Position numbers and translations under genes: made by a program
The notes under the pieces: generated by a model
Told to the model about the DNA's origin: nothing
The model's database searches: none
The model's input: the letters and a program-made list of their open reading frames with translations, nothing else
Part shown: positions 30,973 through 39,483 of the stretch, in pieces
How the letters are laid out: every line of letters begins with the position of its first letter
Position numbering within the stretch: the stretch's first letter is position 1
Source: Micromonospora maritima
GTDB lineage: Bacteria > Actinomycetota > Actinomycetes > Mycobacteriales > Micromonosporaceae
Reading direction: 5' to 3'
Length of the DNA stretch: 64,000 nucleotides
Assembly: GCF_902825405.1 (NCBI RefSeq)
Contig: NZ_CADEAU010000001.1
Location: 1-64,000 of the forward strand

Positions 30973-33243
30973 GTGCGTCCCACCACCGCACTGCTCCCGG
31001 TCGTGCTGGCCGCGGCCCTCGGCGGTCTGGCCCTGCCGGAGCCCGCACTGGCCGCCCCCGGCCCGGCACTGGCCGTCGACGTCACCGCCGACCGGCACCC
31101 GATCAGTCCGTACGTCTACGGCATGAACTTCGCCGACCAGGCCCTTGCCCGGGAGCTGAGGCTGCCCGTGCACCGCTACGGCGGCAATGCCACCACCCGC
31201 TACAACTTCCGCAACGACACCACCAACCGGGCCTCGGACTGGTACTTCGAGAACATCCCGAACGACAACCCGAGTCCGGCCGATCTGCCGAAGGGCTCGG
31301 AGACCGACCGGTTCGTGCAGCAGAACAAGGCCACCGGCGCCGCCACGGTCATGACGGTGCCGATGCTCGGCTGGATCGCCAAGGACCGGGCGAAGGCGTG
31401 CGGCTTCAGCGTGGCCAAGTACGGTCCGCAGCAGTCCACCGACCCCTGGGCGCCCGACTGCGGCAACGGCAGGAAGCCCGACGGCAGCCTCGTCACCGGC
31501 AACGACCCGAAGGACACGAGCGTCGCGGTCGGTCCGGAGTACGCCACCGACCTCGTCGACCACCTCAAGGGGCAGTTCGGCGCCGCCGCCGACGGCGGGG
31601 TCCAGTTCTACAACCTGGACAACGAGCCGGACCTCTGGCACGCCACCCACCGCGACGTCCGCCCGGTCGGGCTGGGCTACGACGAGCTGCGCGACCGCAC
31701 CTACCGGTACGCCGCCGCGATCAAGGCAGCCGACCCCGGCGCGAAGACGCTCGGCCCGGTCGGCTGGGGTCTGAACTCGATCTTCTACTCGGGGCTGGAC
31801 CAGGACACCTGCTCGCGCACCGGATGCTGGTCGAACCCCCCGGACAAGGCCGCGCACGGCGGCCAGGACCTCGGCCCGTGGTACCTGGACCGGATGCGGG
31901 AGTACGAGCAGCAGCACGGCACCCGGATCCTCGACTACTTCGACGTCCACCTCTACCCCCAGCAGTCGGGCGTGTTCGGTGACGCCGCCGGCGACGCCGA
32001 CACCCAGGCGCTGCGGCTGCGCTCGACCCGCCAGCTCTGGGACCCGACGTACACCGACGAGAGCTGGATCAACCAGCCGGTCCGCTTCATCCCCCGGATG
32101 CGGGAACTGGTCGACCAGCACTACCCGGGCACCAAGATCGCGATGACCGAGTACAACTGGGGCGGCCACGGGTCGCTCAACGGCGCACTCGCCCAGGCCG
32201 ACGTGCTCGGCATCTTCGGCCGCGAAGGGCTGGACCTGGCCACCCTCTGGACCGCACCCGGGGCCGACCAGCCGGTGGCCGACGCCTTCCGCATCTACCG
32301 CAACTACGACGGCCGGGGCGGGGCGTTCGGCGAGACCTCCGTCCGGGCCACGAGCGCCGACCAGGGCAGGCTGGCCGTGTACGCGGCCGAGCGCACCGCC
32401 GACCGGGCGCTCACCCTGGTCGTGGTGAACAAGACCGGCGACGACCTGACCAGCCCGATCGCCCTCACCGGCGCCGCCGCCGGCACCGCCCAGGTCTACC
32501 GCTACAGCGCGGCGGACCTCACCGGCGTCGTCCGGGAGGCCGACCAACCGGTGACCGCCGGCGGCCTGACCGCCACCTTCCCGGCCAACTCGATCACCCA
32601 CCTGGTGCTGCCGCGCGGCACCACACCCGGCGACACCACGGCGCCGACCACCCCCGGCAAGCCGACAGCCGGCGCGGTCACCGCCGACAGCGTCGCGCTG
32701 ACCTGGACGCCGTCCACCGACGACACCGGCGTGACCGGCTACGACGTGCACCGGGTCGACGCCACCGGCACGGTGAAGGTGGGCAGCGCCACCGGCACCT
32801 CGTACACGGTGAGCGGGTTGACCGCGGACACCTCGTACACCTTCGTGGTGACCGCCCGCGACGCGGCGGGCAACGTCTCGACGGCCTCGCCCGGCCTGAC
32901 CGTGCGGACCGCACCCGCCGCCCCGACCGGCCGCTGCACGGTCGGCTGGACGGCGAACAACTGGCCCGGCGGCTTCACCGCCACCGTCACCATCAGGAAC
33001 ACCGGGACCACCGCCGTCGACGGCTGGAAACTCGCGTTCGACTTCCCCACCACCGGCCAGAAGATCGGCCAGGGCTGGTCGGCCACCTGGAAGCAGGAGG
33101 GAACCAGCGTCACCGCCGAGAGCATGAGCTGGAACGGCAGACTCGCTCCCGGCGCCACCACCAGCATCGGCGTCAACGGCACCTGGACCGGCACCAACCC
33201 GGCACCGTCCGCCTTCACCCTCAACGGTCAGCGCTGCGGCTGA
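30973..33243 (+). CDS. secreted GH44 endoglucanase/xyloglucanase with FN3 and CBM2
   Basis: A 756-aa protein. GTG 30973 is chosen because AGGGAAGGA lies 6 nt before it; the ATG at 30967 is too close. A Sec signal peptide of about 30 residues ends near ALAAPG. The GH44 catalytic domain (to about residue 560) has NLDNEPDLWHATHRDV with acid/base Glu218 and AMTEYNWGG with nucleophile Glu393. A Thr/Pro-rich linker, one FN3 domain (WTPSTDDTGVTGYDVHRVD) and a C-terminal CBM2 of about 100 residues with a terminal Cys pair follow. It should cut beta-1,4-glucan or xyloglucan outside the cell while bound to cellulose. The CebR-like box suggests induction by cello-oligosaccharides. Confidence 0.93.
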   Translation: MRPTTALLPVVLAAALGGLALPEPALAAPGPALAVDVTADRHPISPYVYGMNFADQALARELRLPVHRYGGNATTRYNFRNDTTNRASDWYFENIPNDNPSPADLPKGSETDRFVQQNKATGAATVMTVPMLGWIAKDRAKACGFSVAKYGPQQSTDPWAPDCGNGRKPDGSLVTGNDPKDTSVAVGPEYATDLVDHLKGQFGAAADGGVQFYNLDNEPDLWHATHRDVRPVGLGYDELRDRTYRYAAAIKAADPGAKTLGPVGWGLNSIFYSGLDQDTCSRTGCWSNPPDKAAHGGQDLGPWYLDRMREYEQQHGTRILDYFDVHLYPQQSGVFGDAAGDADTQALRLRSTRQLWDPTYTDESWINQPVRFIPRMRELVDQHYPGTKIAMTEYNWGGHGSLNGALAQADVLGIFGREGLDLATLWTAPGADQPVADAFRIYRNYDGRGGAFGETSVRATSADQGRLAVYAAERTADRALTLVVVNKTGDDLTSPIALTGAAAGTAQVYRYSAADLTGVVREADQPVTAGGLTATFPANSITHLVLPRGTTPGDTTAPTTPGKPTAGAVTADSVALTWTPSTDDTGVTGYDVHRVDATGTVKVGSATGTSYTVSGLTADTSYTFVVTARDAAGNVSTASPGLTVRTAPAAPTGRCTVGWTANNWPGGFTATVTIRNTGTTAVDGWKLAFDFPTTGQKIGQGWSATWKQEGTSVTAESMSWNGRLAPGATTSIGVNGTWTGTNPAPSAFTLNGQRCG

Positions 33244-33378
33244 CCCGAGACGACTCTGCTCCGCCGGCCGGACCGGCGGAGCAGGGTCGGAGGTGGCCGG
33301 CGGAGATCGACATCGACCGCTGCGTCCACGATCGCGTGAATCGCGTTAGCGCCCCCATGCCCCGGGTACGACGAGGGA

Positions 33379-33819
33379 ATGACGACCGACCAGGCGAAGC
33401 AGGAGTTGCGGGAGCTGATCGACAAGCGCGTGGCGGCAGTGGCGCGCCGGGACGCCGGGGCGCTTGCCGCTCACCAGGCCGCGGACGTGCTCGCCTTCAA
33501 CGTCCTGCCCCCGCTGCGACTGCGGGGTGCCGACCAGATGGCGCCGCAGACCGAGGCGTGGTTCGACGCGTACGCCGACGGGCCGGGATACGAGGTTCGG
33601 GACCTGCATGTCGACGCCGACGGCGACCTCGGCTACTGCGCCTTCCTCTACCACGTCACCGGGACCTTGCGGTCGGGCACGGACGTGTCCATGTGGGTAC
33701 GCGCCACCCTGGTGTGCCGCAGGCGCGACGGGCGATGGGTCGTCGTCCACGACCACGAGTCGATTCCGTGGGACCCGGAGACCGGTCAGGGTCTGGCCGA
33801 CCTCGACCCCGATGGATGA
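33379..33819 (+). CDS. SnoaL-like / NTF2-fold protein
   Basis: A 146-aa protein from ATG 33379. The cone-shaped NTF2 fold is suggested by ELRELIDKRVAAVARRDAGA at the start, APQTEAWFDAYADGPGYEVR, and C-terminal DGRWVVVHDHESIPWDPETG, which is common in ketosteroid-isomerase-like proteins (DUF4440/SnoaL). Function unknown; these serve as isomerases, cyclases or binding proteins. It is followed 87 nt later by a methyltransferase. Confidence 0.85.
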   Translation: MTTDQAKQELRELIDKRVAAVARRDAGALAAHQAADVLAFNVLPPLRLRGADQMAPQTEAWFDAYADGPGYEVRDLHVDADGDLGYCAFLYHVTGTLRSGTDVSMWVRATLVCRRRDGRWVVVHDHESIPWDPETGQGLADLDPDG

Positions 33820-33906
33820 CAAGCTCCTGGCGCCCTGGGCACAGCCGCGATCCGTCGGCCGTGTGACGGGCCGGTACGACGCCCGGTCCGGCACTATCGT
33901 GACCCG

Positions 33907-34791
33907 ATGACGACCGACAGGTGGGCCCGGTGGCTGCTGGCGCGCCGAGACGGCGGTGACGCCGGTCTGCGCGCCCGGCACGCCACAGACCTGACCTGGT
34001 TCCGCGACGGGGTTCTCGACCGAGCCGATCTGAAGCCCGGCGACGTCCTCCTCGACGTCGGATGCGGGACCGGGCTGATCGGGTTCGGCGCGCTCGACCG
34101 TCTCGGTCCGGACGGCCGGGTCATCTTCAGCGACGTCTCGCCGGACCTGCTCGACCAGTGCCGACGGACCGCCGACGGCGATGAGCGATGCAGCTTCGTC
34201 CAGGCGCCGGCCGAGGACCTCGCCGGCGTCGCCGATGCCGCCGTCGACGTCGTCACCACCCGGTCGGTCCTCATCTACTCCGACCGCAAGGCCACCGCGT
34301 TCGCGGAGTTCATCCGCGTGCTCCGCCCGGGCGGAAGGCTCTCCCTCTTCGAACCGATCAACAGCTTCGCGCTGCGGCACCGCCCCGACGATCTGTTCGG
34401 CTGGGGTGGCACACCGGTCGACGACCTGGTGGCCAAGGTCAGCGACGTCTACCGGGCCCGAACCGAAACGGCCGAGCGGCCGATGGTCGACTTCGACGAG
34501 CGCGACCTCGTGGCGTGGGCGGAGGCCTCAGGGTTCGAGGCGATCGAACTGGACTACCGCGCCCGGCTCGACGCACCCGCCGAGCCGATCAGCGACTGGG
34601 AGGCGCTCAAGCGCACCGCCCCCAACCCCCTGGCCCCGACGTACGGCGAAGCCATTGCCGCCGCGCTCACCGACGACGAGCGCGAGCGCCTCGACGCGCG
34701 CATGACCGCCCTGGCGGCCGCCGGCACGCCGACGCGGCGCACGGCGGCCACGGCGTTCCTGCGCGCACGGCGCCCAGACCGGAACCCCTGA
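33907..34791 (+). CDS. class I SAM-dependent methyltransferase
   Basis: A 294-aa protein from ATG 33907. Motif I is LLDVGCGTGLIGFGAL (SAM-binding Gly loop), with VIFSDVSPDLLDQC, the acidic motif II region, and VVTTRSVLIYSDRKA, then VLRPGGRLSLFEPI. The C-terminal part (DFDERDLVAWAEASGFEAIE) is the usual beta-strand pair. No substrate clue is present. An uncoupled neighbour is the NTF2-fold gene. Confidence 0.92.
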   Translation: MTTDRWARWLLARRDGGDAGLRARHATDLTWFRDGVLDRADLKPGDVLLDVGCGTGLIGFGALDRLGPDGRVIFSDVSPDLLDQCRRTADGDERCSFVQAPAEDLAGVADAAVDVVTTRSVLIYSDRKATAFAEFIRVLRPGGRLSLFEPINSFALRHRPDDLFGWGGTPVDDLVAKVSDVYRARTETAERPMVDFDERDLVAWAEASGFEAIELDYRARLDAPAEPISDWEALKRTAPNPLAPTYGEAIAAALTDDERERLDARMTALAAAGTPTRRTAATAFLRARRPDRNP

Positions 34792-34802
34792 GACGTAGCC
34801 GG

Positions 34803-35753
34803 TCAGTCGCGACGGCCGTCGGTCAGGTGCACGTGACGCAGTCCCGGGCCGAAGGCGGCCACATGCTCCGCGGTGCCGTGGTGCGGTTGCGACGGCGTGA
34901 AGCGGTCCTCGTCGACGGCGATGTCGTAGGCGCCCCCGACGGCATACTCGGCCAGGGTTCCGGTCAGCCGGTGCCCGCCCGCCCACGCGAGTCCCGAATC
35001 GAGGGTCTCGAACACCCCGGAGGCGTATCGGGCGCGGTCACCGTGGAAGACCCAGACGGTCGGCCGGAGTCGGCCCAACTGGTCGGCGGTCGGCCTGCGG
35101 TGCCGGCCCTCCGGGGTGAACGAGAACGAGTCGGGGAAGCTGCCGGACCGGTGACGGACGGCGAGGAGCACCGGTTCGGGGTGTACGCCTTTGAGCCCCT
35201 CGCTGCTGGGGATCTCCGCGAAGGCGTTCCACAGGTGGAAGCAGATCAGCCCGTGGGCGGGATCGGCCGTGGTGTAGACGAGCGTCTTGGGAAAGAAGGG
35301 GTTGGCTCCGCCGATCCACAGCGACGGCGGGCCGAACGCCTCGACGACCTCGGACAACGTCCGGTCCCGCGTCACCCAGTCGCCGACCTCCGTACCCAAC
35401 CGCCGGAACTCGGCCTCGGACAACGCCCGGTCCAGTTCGAGCCAGCCGAGGCGGTCGGCGATCTCCGCGTACACCGAGGCCGTGGCGTCACGCAGGGCAT
35501 CCGCCGGAAGGACAGCGCTGTAGGCGCCCCGGACACCCGTCGGAGTGAACGCGTCGCGATCGCGGAGTCCGTCGCACTCCGCCCACCATCGCTCCAGGCA
35601 ACCGTCCACGGCCGCCATCGCCTCCAGCAGAAGCCGTTCGGCCATCTCGTCCCGGCCGTACATGCCGGGCCGACGCAGGACCCCGTTCACCTCCGTCAGG
35701 TGGTGTCGCCGTGCCTCGTGGAGGCCGGATCCGGACGCTTCGTCGCCGCTCAT
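34803..35753 (-). CDS. hypothetical protein with DUF7710-like C-terminus
   Basis: A 316-aa protein from ATG 35753. Residues 1-210 are unassigned (MYGRDEMAERLLLEAMAAVD, then SLWIGGANPFFPKTLVYTTA). The C-terminal 95 residues, VWVFHGDRARYASGVFETLD, SGLAWAGGHRLTGTLAEY and a final LRHVHLTDGR, match what I recall of DUF7710, a small domain common in actinomycetes. Function unknown. It is convergent with the methyltransferase gene. Confidence 0.65.
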   Translation of the reverse strand: MSGDEASGSGLHEARRHHLTEVNGVLRRPGMYGRDEMAERLLLEAMAAVDGCLERWWAECDGLRDRDAFTPTGVRGAYSAVLPADALRDATASVYAEIADRLGWLELDRALSEAEFRRLGTEVGDWVTRDRTLSEVVEAFGPPSLWIGGANPFFPKTLVYTTADPAHGLICFHLWNAFAEIPSSEGLKGVHPEPVLLAVRHRSGSFPDSFSFTPEGRHRRPTADQLGRLRPTVWVFHGDRARYASGVFETLDSGLAWAGGHRLTGTLAEYAVGGAYDIAVDEDRFTPSQPHHGTAEHVAAFGPGLRHVHLTDGRRD

Positions 35754-35909
35754 CGCCGCCGATCATGACACCTCGTCGGGGCCCCGGCCACGCGCCGGTC
35801 GGCCGGTCGATGACATCCTCGCCCGGGTGGAGACTGTCGCCTGGTTCCTCGACCCGTACGCCCGCCGGTGCCCGGGCCCGCGCGACTGCCGCCCGCCGGT
35901 GACCACCGC

Positions 35910-36833
35910 ATGAGCCTGGTGTCGGCGTTCGTACCGATCTGGGTCCTCACCGCGGTCGGCTACGCGGCCTGTCGTCGGGGTCTGCTCGGCGAGGCGGCGG
36001 CGTCCGTGCTCGGCCGGTTCGTGTTCCACCTGGCGATGCCGGCCGCCCTGTTCCTCACCCTGTCCCGCATGCCGCTCTCCGGGTTCGACGGCCGCCCGCT
36101 GCTCGCCTTCGGGCTGAGCACGGCCGTGGTCGTCGGGATCGGCTGGGCGGGTGCGGGCCGGCTGTCCGGTCGCGCGCCCGGCGAACGGCCGATCCGGGGC
36201 ATGGCCGCCGGGTACGTGAACTCGGCGAACCTCGGCATCCCGATCGCCACGCAGGTTCTGGGCAACGTGTCGTTCCTGGCGGAGGTGGTGCTGTTCCAGG
36301 TGCTGGTGGTGACGCCGGTGATCCTGGTCGCCCTGGACCGGCACGCCGACCCGGCAGGGCGGATCCGGGTCCGCCGGATCGCCTCCCTGCCGGTGCGCAA
36401 CCCGGTGATCCTGGCGTCGCTCCTCGGTCTCGCGTGCTCGGCTGCCGGCCTGCGCCTGCCGGCCGCGGCCGACGCGTCACTCACCCTGCTGGCGGGCGCC
36501 GCGGTCCCGGCCGCCCTGGTCGCGCTCGGCGCGTCCCTGCACCGCACGGGCCCGTCACCGGCCGAGCGGGCCGAGCCCGCCGAGCTGGCCGTGATCACCG
36601 CGCTGAAGCTCGTCGCACAGCCGATCATCGCGTACGCGGCCGGACTGGCCCTGCACCTGTCCGCGCCGCAGTTGCTGGCCGCAGTGGTGTGCGCGGGCCT
36701 GCCGACGGCGCAGAACACGTTCATCTTCGCCCAGGAGTACGGCGTCGGCGAGGAGTTGGCAAGCCGGGCGGTGGTGGTCACCACGACGCTGTCACTGGCC
36801 ACCCTCGCCCTGGCGGCGACACTGCTCGGGTAG
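35910..36833 (+). CDS. AEC family transporter (auxin efflux carrier type)
   Basis: A 307-aa membrane protein from ATG 35910, with about ten helices in two halves. LVSAFVPIWVLTAVGYAACR at the N-terminus, YVNSANLGIPIATQVLGN in the crossover region, and LPTAQNTFIFAQEYGVGEE near the C-terminus are typical of AEC proteins. These carry organic acids or similar anions. A 28-codon frame beginning near 35827 ends with an ATGA overlap at this start, but I do not trust it as a gene. Confidence 0.9.
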   Translation: MSLVSAFVPIWVLTAVGYAACRRGLLGEAAASVLGRFVFHLAMPAALFLTLSRMPLSGFDGRPLLAFGLSTAVVVGIGWAGAGRLSGRAPGERPIRGMAAGYVNSANLGIPIATQVLGNVSFLAEVVLFQVLVVTPVILVALDRHADPAGRIRVRRIASLPVRNPVILASLLGLACSAAGLRLPAAADASLTLLAGAAVPAALVALGASLHRTGPSPAERAEPAELAVITALKLVAQPIIAYAAGLALHLSAPQLLAAVVCAGLPTAQNTFIFAQEYGVGEELASRAVVVTTTLSLATLALAATLLG

Positions 36834-36881
36834 GTCCGCCACCCGACGCGTCGCGGCAGATACGGATGCGACACTGCGGCG

Positions 36882-37448
36882 GTGGAGCGCTTCCGGTGTG
36901 CCAACTGCGGGAACACACTGAGCGTCCCGGTCCGGTTGGTGGACCTGCCGGCGGGACCGCCCCGGTCGCTCCTGGACTGCCACCACGTGAACCCGCCGCT
37001 CCTCGACCCCGGCTCGTACGCGATCGACGAGGCCGCCTACGGCCGTGACCAGGTCACCGGCACCTTCGTCCTCTCCCCCGGCGACGTACGCGGAACCCGC
37101 TTCGTCCATGACCTCGTCCAGACGGGCTGCTGGTCCCTGGTGGGATGGGTCCCCTGCGTCGCGTGCCAGGGCTGCGGCGCGGTGGTCGCCTCGCGTACGG
37201 ACGACTGCGGGATGGCGCAGGACCTGCGCTTCCTTCCCGCGATGGTCGTCCGGGAGCGGTGTGACGATGAGCCGGGGCAGGCCGGCGATCCCTTCGCGCT
37301 GATCGCCGACTGGGACCGCCCCGCGCCCGACACCCGGCGACACCGCTGGCTGCCCGAGCCGACCCGCCCTCGTCCCGGACTCGTCGCCACCCGCTGGGGC
37401 GGCCGAGGCGTGAAGGGCGACCTCTTCCGGGACGATCCGCCGGCCTGA
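36882..37448 (+). CDS. zinc-ribbon protein of unknown function
   Basis: A 188-aa protein from GTG 36882. The N-terminal RCANCGNTLSVPVRL is a CxxC half-ribbon, and later CVACQGCGAVVASRTDDCG supplies the other cysteines, so two metal sites are possible. Between them lies an acidic stretch DPGSYAIDEAAYGRDQVTG. The C-terminus is basic with RWGGRGVKGDLFRDD. I recall similar stand-alone proteins in streptomycetes with no assigned role. Confidence 0.75.
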   Translation: MERFRCANCGNTLSVPVRLVDLPAGPPRSLLDCHHVNPPLLDPGSYAIDEAAYGRDQVTGTFVLSPGDVRGTRFVHDLVQTGCWSLVGWVPCVACQGCGAVVASRTDDCGMAQDLRFLPAMVVRERCDDEPGQAGDPFALIADWDRPAPDTRRHRWLPEPTRPRPGLVATRWGGRGVKGDLFRDDPPA

Positions 37449-37477
37449 CCCGGCCGGTGGCCGGCTTCCCGGTATCG

Positions 37478-37888
37478 CTACTCGGCCCCGGCCAGGTAGC
37501 CGACATGCGGTGACCCGACCGCCGAGCGCACGTGGTATCCCCACCGACGCAACGCCTGCATGACCTTCTCCGCGCCGGCGGGATTCGCGGAGTGGACGTA
37601 GACCACGCCGACGTCGAACGGGCGCCTCTCGAACGCGGCCCGCTCCAACACCTCGACGACCGGCCAGATCGTGTCGTCCTCACCGAGGTCGTGATCCAGC
37701 CACAGCTCGTCCAGTCGCCGTCCGCGGTAGGACTCCAGCGCCGCGATGCCGGCACTGCTCGTACGGGCCACGTGTGCCACCCGGCCGTCGACGAACGAGC
37801 GCAGGTCGTCGACCAGCACGATTCCCGGCAGCTTCTCGCTCACCACGGCACCACCCTCCCGAGAGGCCTTCGAAGACCCGACCCTCAC
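37478..37888 (-). CDS. cyclic-phosphate-processing receiver domain protein
   Basis: A protein of up to 136 aa. GTG 37888 overlaps the upstream stop (GTGA); GTG 37843, with GAGGGTGG upstream, may be the main start. The receiver-like core reads IVLVDDLRSFVDGRVAHVAR, then RRLDELWLDHDLGEDD. The LDHDLG motif is the hallmark of the cPP-R domain, found in systems proposed to repair RNA ends with cyclic phosphates. Closing helices read GAEKVMQALRRWGYHVRSAV. It forms a pair with the 88-aa gene upstream; no RNA ligase is nearby. Confidence 0.8.
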   Translation of the reverse strand: MRVGSSKASREGGAVVSEKLPGIVLVDDLRSFVDGRVAHVARTSSAGIAALESYRGRRLDELWLDHDLGEDDTIWPVVEVLERAAFERRPFDVGVVYVHSANPAGAEKVMQALRRWGYHVRSAVGSPHVGYLAGAE

Positions 37889-38151
37889 ACGGTCGGCCAG
37901 GGCTCGCCGCCGTGCAGACCGGCAACCTCCCGTTCTGGGATGCGCGCGACGAGAACGATCACCCGCTCGGGGTCGGCCGGCGCTCGCCCGAGCACCCGCA
38001 CCTCGGCCTGCTCGGCGATCGTGGCGTCCGCCAGGACGGAGAACAGGAGATCACCGTCGGCCTTGCTGTACCCGTCGGCCGCCAGTTCGATGGTCGTCCC
38101 GGAATGCAGCTCGACAACCCAACGGCTCGGTGGCCCGGCAGCGAATCTCAC
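37885..38151 (-). CDS. 88-aa hypothetical protein coupled to cPP-receiver gene
   Basis: It starts at GTG 38151 (VRFAAGPPSRWVVELHSGT) and ends with a 4-nt overlap into the receiver gene. The fold looks alpha/beta with ELAADGYSKADGDLLFSVLA and ERVIVLVARIPEREVAG. No family recognised. The coupling suggests a shared function with the cPP-receiver protein, for instance as regulatory partner; this is inference only. Confidence 0.65.
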   Translation of the reverse strand: MRFAAGPPSRWVVELHSGTTIELAADGYSKADGDLLFSVLADATIAEQAEVRVLGRAPADPERVIVLVARIPEREVAGLHGGEPWPTV

Positions 38152-38287
38152 GGCTCGAAGGCTAGCGTCCGAAACCCCGGACGGTAGCCGGCCATCGGCC
38201 CACGACGGCGGAACGCCGTTGCGTTCTCTCGGAGCACCGAACCCCGACCAGGGCCGACACCCGACGCACCATCGGTACCAGGCCCGG

Positions 38288-38788
38288 TCATTCTTCTTGG
38301 CGCGGATCTCGTGCCCACTCCCCACGCCTGGGCTCTGCCAGGGTGGCGGCGAGATAGGCGTTGCGGCGTGCGATCAGGCGGCGCAGATACGGCCGCAGGA
38401 CGAGGATGGCCACCAGGCCACCGAGGGGACCCATCGGCGCGGTGAAGTCGATGACATCACGCATGCGGGTGGCCGAGGAGCCAGCCGGATCCGGCGCGAA
38501 GCTGTGCTCGTGGTGCCATCGGCCGAACGGGCCGCTGATCTGCTCGTCGGTGAAGCCGTACGGCCGCCGGTAGTCGGTGATCCGCACGGTCATCCGCCAG
38601 GGAAGGCCGAAGTGCCGGGCTTCCCAGGTGACGGCATCACCGGCCGTCAACCGGCCCGTCGTCATGCCGCCGACCGCCCGTTCGGCGGCGCTCCCCATGG
38701 ACTCGGTATGCGTACCGACGTCGAGGCAGGCGTCGAAGACGGTCTCCGGGGCTGCCCGAACGTCAGTGGTCAGCTCAATACGCGGCAC
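38288..38788 (-). CDS. SRPBCC family protein (polyketide cyclase/START-like)
   Basis: A 166-aa protein from ATG 38788. The START-like fold shows PRIELTTDVRAAPETVFDAC, a central GRLTAGDAVTWEARHFGLPW, DYRRPYGFTDEQISGPFGRW, and the long C-terminal helix LGGLVAILVLRPYLRRLIAR. It may bind or process a hydrophobic ligand. Gap of 136 nt to the 88-aa gene. Confidence 0.88.
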   Translation of the reverse strand: MPRIELTTDVRAAPETVFDACLDVGTHTESMGSAAERAVGGMTTGRLTAGDAVTWEARHFGLPWRMTVRITDYRRPYGFTDEQISGPFGRWHHEHSFAPDPAGSSATRMRDVIDFTAPMGPLGGLVAILVLRPYLRRLIARRNAYLAATLAEPRRGEWARDPRQEE

Positions 38789-38878
38789 AGCGCCACCGTA
38801 GCCTCGGCGACCGACGCGGCTCGGTCGGCTGGCGCTTCACGAGACTTTCGGACGCCGACCCGGGCCTCCCCGAAAAGG

Positions 38879-38908
38879 CCGATAGGCCCCCCGAGGGAGG
38901 CCTATCGG
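38879..38908 (-). terminator. intrinsic terminator of the 64-aa ORF
   Basis: CCGATAGGCC and GGCCTATCGG form a perfect 10-bp stem around a 10-nt loop. On the minus strand it is followed by a short T-run (CCTTTTC). It lies 19 nt after the stop of the 64-aa ORF. Confidence 0.75.
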
Positions 38909-38927
38909 GAGCTGGCAGGCAGATCCC

Positions 38928-39122
38928 CTACAGCAGCGATTCCATCCCGGCGACTGCCAGTCGGATCGCGCCGGCCAGAAGGGAGATCTGGGTGACGATG
39001 AAGGTCGTGTGAACACAGATCCTTCCGATCACCCGGAAGTCCCTCTCCAGCTTGACGAGGACCTTGTGGAACCAATCTTGGTTACGCAAGACCGATTCCC
39101 GGACCCGTTCACTTTTGGGCAC
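38928..39122 (-). CDS. 64-aa small protein with hydrophobic C-terminal half
   Basis: GTG 39122 has a strong GGAGGA three bases upstream. The first half is charged (PKSERVRESVLRNQDWFHKV), the second hydrophobic (HTTFIVTQISLLAGAIRLAV), which could be a single membrane segment. Its base composition is lower in GC than that of the flanking genes, and it has its own terminator. No family recognised. It lies downstream of a structured leader of about 120 nt. Confidence 0.7.
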   Translation of the reverse strand: MPKSERVRESVLRNQDWFHKVLVKLERDFRVIGRICVHTTFIVTQISLLAGAIRLAVAGMESLL

Positions 39123-39483
39123 TCTTCCTCCAATAAGAAGGGAGAGCGAGCAGCAGCGAACGGATCGCTAGTCCGACTCGCTGCCACCCACTCTCGGTGG
39201 GTACAGCAAGCCGAACCAGCGAATGCCAGCTCGGTTTATTGAACCCTCATCATAACCCGTCGATGGGGTCGCGTGCTAGCCTGGGCGGTGCGTAAGCCCC
39301 TCCTTGGAAGCGGCGGATTCGCTACCCGTCGGCAGGGGCGCGCCAGCGGCAGCGGCGAAGCCTTTTATCACTTTTGGGCAGGCCTAGCCGCTGTCGCTGC
39401 TCCCGATTCAGGGACCCCGGGCCGATCTGCGATCCAGCACAGGCGGGTCTCAGCCTGAGACACGCTCAGCAAGGGGAGGCAGA
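39123..39483 (-). promoter_or_regulatory. structured lower-GC leader region of the 64-aa ORF
   Basis: A 361-bp stretch with no convincing gene. On the minus strand a TATGAT at 39257-39252 could be a -10 box. Downstream are hairpins ACCCAC/GTGGGT and AGCGA...TCGCT before the strong ribosome-binding site. A small perfect dyad GTCTCAG/CTGAGAC at 39447-39461 lies after the VirD4-like gene. I recognise no known riboswitch, so regulation here is only a suggestion. Confidence 0.4.

Noticed and set aside
29671-32751. 1026-codon minus-strand frame opposite the FUSC and GH44 genes
   Set aside because: Antisense artefact of GC-rich third positions; the plus-strand proteins have domains, signal peptide and ribosome-binding site.
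35827-35913. 28-codon frame ending with ATGA overlap at the AEC transporter start
   Set aside because: No clear ribosome-binding site and no recognisable content; the overlap is likely chance in GC-rich DNA.
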